Assembly (NCBI RefSeq): GCF_938029485.1
Contig: NZ_CALHGC010000215.1
Location: forward strand, 1-12,268
Source: an uncultured Treponema sp.
Lineage (GTDB): Bacteria; Spirochaetota; Spirochaetia; Treponematales; Treponemataceae
DNA length: 12,268 bases
Reading direction: 5' to 3'
The notes under the pieces are model-generated. The model was not told where the DNA came from, ran no database searches, and was given only the letters and a program-made list of their open reading frames with translations. How positions within the stretch are numbered: the stretch's first letter is position 1; each line of letters begins with the position of its first letter. Made by a program: the position numbers and the translations under genes. Of this stretch, positions 1 to 6,380 are shown in pieces.

Positions 1-770
1 AGTCATCTTCTTCCGTAGAACAGATGGTTGCAAACATCGCCTCTATCGGACAAACACTCGGAAAAACCGATGACGTAATCAAAAGCCTTACAACGGCAAC
101 CGGAGACGGCAAAGCAACGCTGGTAACCTCAAACACTGTAACGCAGAAAATTGCAGAAGAATCAGGTTCGCTGATGGAAGCTTCGAGCGTTATTCAGCAC
201 ATTGCTTCGCAGACAAACCTTTTAGCGATGAATGCTGCGATTGAGGCTGCCCACGCAGGGGAAGCAGGGAAGGGCTTTGCCGTCGTTGCAGACGAAATCC
301 GTAAACTTGCCGAAGATTCTGCTGCACAGGGAAAGACCATCACGACAACGCTTAAAACACTCAGCAGTGAAATCGAAACGCTTTCCGCATCTTCCAAGAC
401 GGTAGAAGAAAAATTCAATGCGATTTTCACTCTTGCCGAGCAAGTAAAAGGAATGAGCGACCGCTTGACCGAAGCGATGCGGGAACAGGAAAACGGTAGC
501 AGAGAGGTACTTACCGCCATTAAGAGCATCAATACGATAACAACGGAAGTACAGGCAGGTTCTGAAGAGATGTTAAAAGGCGGCGAAGGTGTCGCGCAAG
601 AGATGCGTAAACTCGACGACCTTACCCGCGTCATCACCGAAAGCATGAACGAGATGGCTTCCGGCGCGGTGCAAATCAACAATGCCGTGCAGGAAGTAAG
701 CGAGATTACGCAGAAGAATAAACGGAGTATTGAGGCACTTTCGGCTGAGGTAGGGAAGTTTAAGGTTTAA
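1..770 (+). CDS. Methyl-accepting chemotaxis protein, C-terminal signalling domain (5' end missing)
   Basis: This is the cytoplasmic signalling part of a chemoreceptor, which binds CheW and CheA and controls CheA kinase activity. The frame is open from base 3 at the left edge, so the ATG at 24 is an internal methionine; sensor, membrane segments and HAMP domain lie outside the window. About 255 residues are visible. The conserved hairpin tip reads QTNLLAMNAAIEAAHAGE (bases 210-263), followed by a GKGFAVVADEIRKLAE stretch. Both are hallmarks of the MCP signal domain; the EAAH variant in place of EAAR is, from memory, common in spirochaetes. Flanking sequence is long, polar, heptad-like helix rich in Glu, Gln, Ser and Thr, as expected of the antiparallel coiled coil that carries adaptation sites. 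The protein ends in EVGKFKV, with no NWETF-type CheR-docking pentapeptide. It converges on the Ig-repeat gene, and the palindrome at 812-895 lies just downstream. Confidence 0.95.
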   Translation, partial: SSSSVEQMVANIASIGQTLGKTDDVIKSLTTATGDGKATLVTSNTVTQKIAEESGSLMEASSVIQHIASQTNLLAMNAAIEAAHAGEAGKGFAVVADEIRKLAEDSAAQGKTITTTLKTLSSEIETLSASSKTVEEKFNAIFTLAEQVKGMSDRLTEAMREQENGSREVLTAIKSINTITTEVQAGSEEMLKGGEGVAQEMRKLDDLTRVITESMNEMASGAVQINNAVQEVSEITQKNKRSIEALSAEVGKFKV

Positions 771-811
771 GTTTTCAGAACGGACAAGGATTCCGGGGTA
801 TTAATCAAAAG

Positions 812-895
812 TAAGTTTGTGCAGCAAACTTATAGCCAAGCAATGAACAGGGATGTACATTGCTTGGCGAGGTTTCTACGGTGTCGCTGCACAAA
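812..895. repeat. Nested palindromic element between convergent genes (possible dispersed repeat or bidirectional terminator)
   Basis: Two perfect inverted repeats are nested. The outer arms are TTTGTGCAGC (816-825) and GCTGCACAAA (886-895). The inner arms are GCCAAGCAATG (835-845) and CATTGCTTGGC (858-868). Between the arms, AAACTT (826-831) can pair with AGGTTT (870-875), allowing one G-U pair. The inner loop can close further: ACA (847-849) pairs with TGT (854-856) around GGGA, a GNRA-type tetraloop. The left part can alternatively form a local 8-base-pair hairpin, TAAGTTTG (812-819) with CAAACTTA (825-832). There is no long T-run after it on either strand, so it is not a textbook intrinsic terminator. 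Its place between two converging genes suggests a role in ending or protecting both transcripts. A REP- or MITE-like repeat is also possible; copy number cannot be judged from one window. Confidence 0.7.
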
Positions 896-944
896 ATAAA
901 TGTTCAACGTAGCAGAACCGGCGGGGATTCCTCGCAACAGCTGG

Positions 945-3900
945 TTAAAACACATCCAACCGGATACCCACCGATATATGCGGAAGAACAGCGCTGATTT
1001 TAGATGCCGAAGCAGCCTTTGTACCCCCACTGACGTCCGTCGGAATAAACCAGAGCTGACCTTCCGTATAAAAAGCAAAGCTCCTGCAATACTTTACCTG
1101 CTTCTTCGGCAACTTAACACGCGGGAATTCTATCTGTGCCAGCATAGCGGCGAGCACTTGGGGCGTACCTTTCTGTGTTTGTGTAAAAACCGAGAAGTTA
1201 GCGCCTAAAGCACCGGTCATATACAACCATGACCAGTCGGGGCCTGCGAAAGATTCAAAGGGGAGTTCGAATACGTTCGCAAGAATCTTCATCGTTGCGA
1301 CATGGCCGCCGTACCGCATCTTAACCTTACCCTTATTGAAGATATCCCATTGCGATTGCAAAAATTGCCCGTAATGAAGCTGCAATTTAACATTATTGTT
1401 AAAGAAGCTTAATCCGACCCCCATATTCCACAGCGTTGAACCCCAGAAACCGATATCAAAATGCAATCCTTGTATAACCGTCGGTATACCGTAGCGATAC
1501 TTATCTCCCTTCCGCAATGCAAGCGTAACATTTGTAACCGCGATATCATCGGTTGACAAACCTGCATACATCAAAGATTGGTTATACATTCCGCCTTCAT
1601 CGGGCGTTATCAAGGTAACCTCCGGCGCTGTTTTATCGATACTTACAATCATCCGGCATACGGCAACTTCATTATTCACCATCCGGGCACGTACAAGCAG
1701 GAAGTGTTCACCTTCTGCCATATCGCCGGTTTCAAGCCGGTATTTCCACGCAGCTTTTGAACCGAGCGGAATAAATGTTCTACCGTTGTTCAAGCTGATC
1801 TCTACCGCAGCCAATTTTTTTGCAGCTATGGCATCCCTAACAGTTGCGGCGGTAGATTTATCCTGAAGCAAGAGAGCTTCCTCTTCGGAGAGGATATATC
1901 CTGCCGAACCTTTTAAATACGGACGGTCAACAGCAAAATCCCCCATTGCAAAGTTATCAACCGTCACCCACGGTCCCGTCGGCTTATAGGTTATCGAATG
2001 GACAACCGATGTTTCCGGCTTATTTTTGACGATTTCCGCTTTAACCGATATTTTATGCTCGCCTTCCGCCATACCTTCGGGTGTTATTCTAAAACTAAAA
2101 TAACCGGTCGGAGAAAGAGTAGCCGTACTGCGCTCCGCCCCATCGATATACAAGGTAACCGAATCGGGATATGTCGTACTGGAAATTTTTCCATATATAT
2201 TGAACTCGCCGGTCAATGTCTCGCCGGTAAGCGGAGCCAGTAAATCGATTTTTCCCTTATCATTACTTCGCTCAATGACAAAGTTGCGGGCAATATTGGT
2301 AACATTTCCAGCCGCATCCGAACCGATAATTTCCATGTTATACGAACCTTCAGGAAGTTCGGTAATATTGATATTTTTCACGGCAACAAGCTTATGTTCA
2401 AGTGTCATATTTAAAAACTTCGCCGGCACCGATTGTCCTTGTAAACCTTTTATGTGAATAACGACATCTTTTAAAGCGATTTCATCATATACTTGCCCCG
2501 AAACAAAAAGATTACTGTCATATCTTCCGCCGGGAATGGGATACTCAAACTTGAGCATCGGCGCCGTATTATCAATATTTACCAAAGACGAAGTTACGGA
2601 TTCTTCGCCGTATTGATCGATAGCCTTTATAAATACGACGTGCGTTCCGTCGGCAATAACGGAGGTATTAAAATCATATTGCCAATTTTTTCCGCCCTCA
2701 GCTTTTGAATACGTATTTCCGTTATCAAGCGAAACTTCAACCGACTTAATTCCGTTTTTATCACTTGCAGTCCCTGTAATGGAAATAAATCCCTTCACCA
2801 TCGCGGTACTTGCCGGTGTCTGAATTGCAACCGTCGGAGGGGCAAGAGAAACTCGAACCTTCCGCTTAAAGACATTGCTCTTAACGCCGTAAATATCCTC
2901 TGCATAAATCGAAACGGTGTGCTCATTATCCGTAAAATCGGTGAGCGCAAACGGCACCGCAAACGTATTCGTTACCTCAAGCATTTTGATAGCGCCGTCA
3001 TCAATCTGATAAAATACTTTTGAAACGCCGTCATCGTCATATACAATACCGGAAAGCACAAAATCTTTTGAGATAACAGTATTTTCCATCGGTAGGTGAA
3101 CTTCGATAATCGGCTTATCCGATTCAGTGTCTACTTCAAACGCATAATCGTTGTAAATTGAAACATTTCCCGCCTTATCGGTAAACCGGAACTGCATCCC
3201 TTTACCGATCGGCGCAGCCGACGTGCCGATAATTCTATGCGGAATCGGCGAAACTTCTACCGGTTCCCACGGACGGCCGGAGCCTTCCGGTTTATATTCG
3301 ATTTTTTCCAACAGAGAATAGTTATCCGGTTTAAAAGCGATCAAAATCGAACCGTTTATCTTCTCTCCTTCCCGCGGGAAAATGAGGGATACTTGCGGAC
3401 CTTGAGAATTTTTATAGAATGTCCGGTATGCGGAACTTTTCCGGCCAAGTGCATCGACCGCATGAACACCTACAACGATAGGTCCATCGGGGTAACTTTC
3501 AAGTGCGATCTTTTGAGAAAACCGAGCGGAAAGCGGCTGAGCTTCTCCATCGCCCACCGTATACGTTACCGACTGCAATGCGGAAATATCGGAAACGGAA
3601 CCGGCTAATTCCAACGTTCCTTTTATAGGGCGAGGTTCATCGGAAAGAGCAAGCGTGATTACCGGAGCGGTTTTATCAACAAGAATATCAATACCGGAAG
3701 AAGTAAAGGTACGGCCTTCGGTATCGGTAACGGCAATCCGTACATTTTTGTAAAGCCCTTCTTCCGGAACGGTTAATGTAATAGTATGTCCGGAAAAAGA
3801 CAGCTCGCACGGTATCGTTGACCCGGCTAATTCTACGGAAGCAATCTCCGCCTCACCGGCAGGGATATACACACCGGTTAAGGTATTGTGATCGGGCAAA

Positions 3901-5618
3901 ATAAAAGTTCCGTTCGCCAACGTATCACCTTTCGCCCATATAAACGCTTCTTCTTCTTCTGCCGCTGCCTGCGAATCTATTAAAACCGTTTGCGAAACCG
4001 CCCTGCCGTATATATCAACAGCATGCACCTCAACGGGAATAATCTTACCGGAAAAAGAAGAGTCGGCCGGAATCCGAACAAGCGTATTTGCTGCACCTTT
4101 TTTTAAAGGAACGGAAATTTCGGCATTATCGGCGATGCTATATGAAACGGATTCCAATCCCGCCCCTGCACTGACGTTTATTGAGGCGGAAGCACGGGTA
4201 CCGGGAGCTATTGGCTGTACAACCCCGCCGGTTCCGTCAAGCTCGATAACGGGCTTCGTCCCCATTACCGAGAAAGCTACCGTTTCGGAATTTCCTTTTA
4301 CTCCTTGAGGATTAACGGCATATACCGAAAGCGTATGCGCACCGCCTGAAATATCGGTAATGGGGATGCCGAAAGCGCTCGTACTGACAGGAACGGCTTT
4401 TTCTTCTTCTTTATCGATTTTATAGCGTATTTCGGAAACACCGGAGACGCTTTCGACGAAACCGGCAAGATAGATACCGTTGTCGGCAACACTGCCGGCA
4501 ACCGGCTGCGCTATCGTAATACGCGGAGCATCCGATGACTTATCGATCTTGATCGTCCTTTTTACCGTGGTGATATTTCCGGCAACGTCTTTAGCGGTAA
4601 TTTCCACCGTTTCGGTTTTATTTGAAGAGCTGCTCACATCGAATTCTTTGACCCAATACGGATTTCCCTTCACCAGTTCAAAAACACCGGCTTGCTTCCC
4701 CATCTTCCACGATACGGATTCAAGGTCGACCGTATCGGTTGCGGAACCTCCTACCCCGAACACACTACCGACAGATTCGGAATCGGGCGGATAAAAAAAG
4801 TCGACAACAGGAGCGGTATTATCGATAAAAACCAAAAAGGTTGAAATTCCTTCCGCGCCTAATTTGTCGACGGCTTTAAACCAGCATACGGTCGGTCCTT
4901 CCGGCATTTTACGTGTATCAAGATTAAATTTAAAGGAAGAAACATTTTCCTTTTTATCATATTTAAGTGAAAGCGGAGTATACGTCTGACCGGCATCAAG
5001 CGAATAAAAAAGCTTACTTACGCCGTTACCGTCCCGTACAATTCCTGCAATTACCTGCTTACCGGAAATTAAAGCGCCGTTCTCCATGCTCGTTACGATG
5101 GTTTCGGGTGTATTCAGATTCAAATTAAACTGAACTGAAACACTGTTGCCCCTTAATCCGTTAATATCGGTGCCCCACGCAGTGATGCGGTGAACTCCTT
5201 CTTGCAGATTTGCCGTGGTAAAGGTTTGTGTCCAGAATTGCTTACCTCTTGCACGGACAGGTTCATTATCGTCTAATGCTACTTCAACATAGTCGACTCC
5301 GTCGTCATCAAAACATATTCCGGAAGCGTTAAAAGTCCCCATTACATTCATATTTTTAAGCGGGTTTGTGATAGACACGACAGGCAAATCGGAACGGGGA
5401 TCGATATACATATTGAACGGCCCCGCCTCTCCGATATTACCTGCCGAATCTTCGGCAGTAACGAGCACATTGTACTTACCTTGTTTTTTCTCGGTAAGAT
5501 CAAAAGATTCTTCCCAGCTTTCAGGATTTTCGACGGTACGAGTCTCAACTTTGCCGCCTGCAAATAGAAATGAAGTTAAAGAGGCACACACACAAACACA
5601 GAGAAGTAGCTTTTTCAT
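945..5618 (-). CDS. Large exported Ig-like repeat protein with C-terminal beta-barrel-like domain
   Basis: The product is 1557 residues. The N-terminus is a signal peptide: MKK, a hydrophobic run containing three cysteines (7, 9, 11), then a likely signal peptidase I site after LFA (about residue 20). Those cysteines sit too close to the start for a lipobox. Residues of about 30-1365 form some 13 tandem Ig-like beta-sandwich units of 85-110 residues. They are recognised by recurring linkers such as IDNTAP, VDKTAP and IDKTAP followed by a hydrophobic strand and Pro, by DDDGV motifs before a strand (V..VEVSLDNG type), and by G.H...V.A.D..G endings. Residues of about 1370-1557 differ: alternating strands rich in Gly, Trp, Tyr and Phe, ending VGIRLDVF. 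The final Phe and alternation resemble an outer-membrane barrel assembly signal. Inference: a barrel anchors the chain in the outer membrane with the Ig rod on one side. AAGGAAC at 5623-5629 is well placed for the ATG. The exact role is unknown; adhesion or a structural envelope function is plausible. Confidence 0.85.
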   Translation of the reverse strand: MKKLLLCVCVCASLTSFLFAGGKVETRTVENPESWEESFDLTEKKQGKYNVLVTAEDSAGNIGEAGPFNMYIDPRSDLPVVSITNPLKNMNVMGTFNASGICFDDDGVDYVEVALDDNEPVRARGKQFWTQTFTTANLQEGVHRITAWGTDINGLRGNSVSVQFNLNLNTPETIVTSMENGALISGKQVIAGIVRDGNGVSKLFYSLDAGQTYTPLSLKYDKKENVSSFKFNLDTRKMPEGPTVCWFKAVDKLGAEGISTFLVFIDNTAPVVDFFYPPDSESVGSVFGVGGSATDTVDLESVSWKMGKQAGVFELVKGNPYWVKEFDVSSSSNKTETVEITAKDVAGNITTVKRTIKIDKSSDAPRITIAQPVAGSVADNGIYLAGFVESVSGVSEIRYKIDKEEEKAVPVSTSAFGIPITDISGGAHTLSVYAVNPQGVKGNSETVAFSVMGTKPVIELDGTGGVVQPIAPGTRASASINVSAGAGLESVSYSIADNAEISVPLKKGAANTLVRIPADSSFSGKIIPVEVHAVDIYGRAVSQTVLIDSQAAAEEEEAFIWAKGDTLANGTFILPDHNTLTGVYIPAGEAEIASVELAGSTIPCELSFSGHTITLTVPEEGLYKNVRIAVTDTEGRTFTSSGIDILVDKTAPVITLALSDEPRPIKGTLELAGSVSDISALQSVTYTVGDGEAQPLSARFSQKIALESYPDGPIVVGVHAVDALGRKSSAYRTFYKNSQGPQVSLIFPREGEKINGSILIAFKPDNYSLLEKIEYKPEGSGRPWEPVEVSPIPHRIIGTSAAPIGKGMQFRFTDKAGNVSIYNDYAFEVDTESDKPIIEVHLPMENTVISKDFVLSGIVYDDDGVSKVFYQIDDGAIKMLEVTNTFAVPFALTDFTDNEHTVSIYAEDIYGVKSNVFKRKVRVSLAPPTVAIQTPASTAMVKGFISITGTASDKNGIKSVEVSLDNGNTYSKAEGGKNWQYDFNTSVIADGTHVVFIKAIDQYGEESVTSSLVNIDNTAPMLKFEYPIPGGRYDSNLFVSGQVYDEIALKDVVIHIKGLQGQSVPAKFLNMTLEHKLVAVKNINITELPEGSYNMEIIGSDAAGNVTNIARNFVIERSNDKGKIDLLAPLTGETLTGEFNIYGKISSTTYPDSVTLYIDGAERSTATLSPTGYFSFRITPEGMAEGEHKISVKAEIVKNKPETSVVHSITYKPTGPWVTVDNFAMGDFAVDRPYLKGSAGYILSEEEALLLQDKSTAATVRDAIAAKKLAAVEISLNNGRTFIPLGSKAAWKYRLETGDMAEGEHFLLVRARMVNNEVAVCRMIVSIDKTAPEVTLITPDEGGMYNQSLMYAGLSTDDIAVTNVTLALRKGDKYRYGIPTVIQGLHFDIGFWGSTLWNMGVGLSFFNNNVKLQLHYGQFLQSQWDIFNKGKVKMRYGGHVATMKILANVFELPFESFAGPDWSWLYMTGALGANFSVFTQTQKGTPQVLAAMLAQIEFPRVKLPKKQVKYCRSFAFYTEGQLWFIPTDVSGGTKAASASKISAVLPHISVGIRLDVF

Positions 5619-5622
5619 AGAA

Positions 5623-5629
5623 GTTCCTT
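5623..5629 (-). promoter_or_regulatory. Ribosome binding site of the Ig-repeat gene
   Basis: AAGGAAC lies four bases before the ATG at 5618 on the minus strand. It supports this start together with the signal peptide that immediately follows. I found no convincing promoter in the 199-base gap to the Nfu gene, so the Ig-repeat gene may be read partly from the Nfu promoter. Confidence 0.6.
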
Positions 5630-5660
5630 GCTGTAAAATAAATAAGCTCTCGCTTCATAC

Positions 5661-5670
5661 GAAAGCTTTC
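5661..5670. repeat. Perfect 10-base palindrome upstream of the Ig-repeat gene
   Basis: GAAAGCTTTC is self-complementary and lies about 45 bases before the start of the Ig-repeat gene, within its probable 5' leader or promoter region. It could be an operator half of a regulatory site, but no second copy or matching promoter is clear. Confidence 0.3.
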
Positions 5671-5782
5671 TCCGGAAACCTACAGAAAGTACCGGTATGC
5701 TGCAACTTTTATCGTAATTTAACTTGAGACACAGAGGATTATTGTAGAAATACCCATTATTTTATCGGTGCAATATCCCGAA

Positions 5783-5801
5783 AACTTGAATACGGCAAGT
5801 T
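5783..5801 (-). terminator. Weak hairpin downstream of the Nfu gene
   Basis: On the minus strand AACTTG, a 7-base loop and CAAGTT are followed by only TTTT minus one or two bases of clean T-run. It begins 16 bases after the Nfu stop codon. The 6-base-pair, AT-rich stem is too weak for efficient termination, so some read-through into the Ig-repeat gene is likely if it works at all. Confidence 0.3.
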
Positions 5802-5817
5802 GACTGATACGCAGATA

Positions 5818-6045
5818 TTAAATGGAGACGACTTTTTTTATTTCGGGATAGTTTTCTTTTAATTGCGCTTCGATTCCGGATTTTAACGTCATCAAAGCCA
5901 TCGGGCAGGAGCCGCATGCACCCTTTAATCGGACGGAAACGACACCGTCATCGGAAAACGAGACGAATTCAACATCTCCCCCATCCGCCTGCAAATGGGG
6001 CCGAATACCGTCCAAAGCCTTTTGAATTTCAGCAGTTGTAACCAT
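5818..6045 (-). CDS. Stand-alone NifU-like (Nfu) iron-sulfur cluster carrier
   Basis: The 75-residue protein is a single Nfu domain, matching the C-terminal domain of NifU with nothing attached. Key features are LQADGGDVEFV (18-28), a central beta-strand region VVSVRLKGACGSCPMA with the CxxC cluster-binding pair (Cys44, Cys47), and a final amphipathic helix and strand ending IKKVVSI. Nfu proteins hold a 4Fe-4S cluster between two subunits through these cysteines and pass it to target enzymes in the cytoplasm. GAAGGAT (6054-6060 on the minus strand) gives a good ribosome binding site for this ATG. It is the first gene of the leftward direction; the Ig-repeat gene follows after 199 bases. Short length is normal for this family. 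Confidence 0.93.
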   Translation of the reverse strand: MVTTAEIQKALDGIRPHLQADGGDVEFVSFSDDGVVSVRLKGACGSCPMALMTLKSGIEAQLKENYPEIKKVVSI

Positions 6046-6077
6046 AATATACCATCCTTCTCACACTTATAGAATGC

Positions 6078-6097
6078 GCTTGTCATTATAAACAAGC
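6078..6097 (-). promoter_or_regulatory. Candidate Nfu -10 element inside a dyad
   Basis: A perfect TATAAT on the minus strand (6085-6090) lies between GCTTGT (6078-6083) and ACAAGC (6092-6097), a 6-base inverted repeat. Transcription would begin about 33 bases before the Nfu ATG. There is no good -35 box at 15-18 bases, so the promoter may be activator-dependent or weak. The dyad could be a repressor site overlapping the -10, but this is inference. Confidence 0.35.
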
Positions 6098-6124
6098 TTT
6101 GTTAAAACGCTCGGTTGTTAAAAG

Positions 6125-6148
6125 AACCCTATTGGAATAAACCCTATT
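6125..6148. repeat. 9-base direct repeat AACCCTATT
   Basis: Two exact copies, 6125-6133 and 6140-6148, are separated by six bases. They lie upstream of both divergent genes. They could be tandem binding sites for a regulator or chance; nothing else in the window repeats this motif that I noticed. Confidence 0.35.
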
Positions 6149-6256
6149 TAGCGGCAGTAGTTACAGATTAGTGGCTTTTATACTATAAGCGAGATAGAAG
6201 CATAAGGCATCATCATCAACAAACATACAAACAAGAATAAAACAAAAACTTTACCC

Positions 6257-6285
6257 TTGCAATCTAAAACCGTTTCCAGTATAAT
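6257..6285 (+). promoter_or_regulatory. Sigma70-type promoter for the EF-G operon
   Basis: TTGCAA (6257-6262), a 17-base spacer and a perfect TATAAT (6280-6285) make a strong candidate housekeeping promoter. Transcription should start near 6292, leaving a leader of about 90 bases before the EF-G ATG. It is the best promoter in the window, which fits a highly expressed translation gene. Confidence 0.75.
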
Positions 6286-6300
6286 TTATAATCTTGCTTA

Positions 6301-6344
6301 TAGGCAGTTTTTGAAAATTGATATTTTTTAGCTGCTATTTTTTT
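6301..6344 (+). promoter_or_regulatory. EF-G leader hairpin with T-run (possible weak attenuator)
   Basis: In the leader, GCAG (6304-6307) can pair with CTGC (6332-6335), extended by a G-U pair, and AAAAT (6314-6318) can pair with ATTTT (6323-6327) inside the loop. Seven T follow at 6338-6344. The stem is short and AT-rich, so if it acts as a terminator it would be weak. It might equally be incidental AT-rich sequence. Confidence 0.25.
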
Positions 6345-6380
6345 GACGTAAAAATCTTATAGAAATGAGGTAAAAGAATT

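Larger units (their letters stand above)
6046..6380. other. 335-base divergent intergenic region (Nfu / EF-G)
   Basis: This AT-rich spacer contains no credible gene. It holds a probable Nfu promoter at its left end (6085-6090 and nearby dyads), a 9-base direct repeat AACCCTATT at 6125-6133 and 6140-6148 (period 15), a purine- and C-rich stretch around 6195-6250 without recognisable structure, a near-consensus EF-G promoter at 6257-6285, and an approximately 90-base EF-G leader with a weak hairpin followed by seven T. Confidence 0.7.

Noticed and set aside
194..682. 162-residue minus-strand frame opposite the chemoreceptor
   Set aside because: It is antisense to the conserved signalling domain; its serine- and leucine-rich content is what one expects from the reverse of Glu- and Ala-rich helices.
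921..935. GCGGGG-ATT-CCTCGC hairpin just after the Ig-repeat stop
   Set aside because: The stem has a mismatch, is only six positions long, and has no T-run on either strand, so I do not call a terminator.
830..1078. Minus-strand 82-residue frame across the palindrome
   Set aside because: It overlaps the end of the Ig-repeat gene in another frame and its last third is just the palindrome translated. It may nevertheless be annotated as a gene in automated pipelines.
5619..5642. Lipoprotein reading of the Ig-repeat protein from its cysteines at 7, 9 and 11
   Set aside because: The cysteines lie inside the hydrophobic core only a few residues from the start, which leaves no proper signal sequence before a lipobox; ordinary signal peptidase I cleavage fits better.
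6161..6189. TTACAG-17-TATAAG as a second rightward promoter
   Set aside because: The -35 matches the consensus at only two positions, and the TTGCAA/TATAAT pair downstream is far better.
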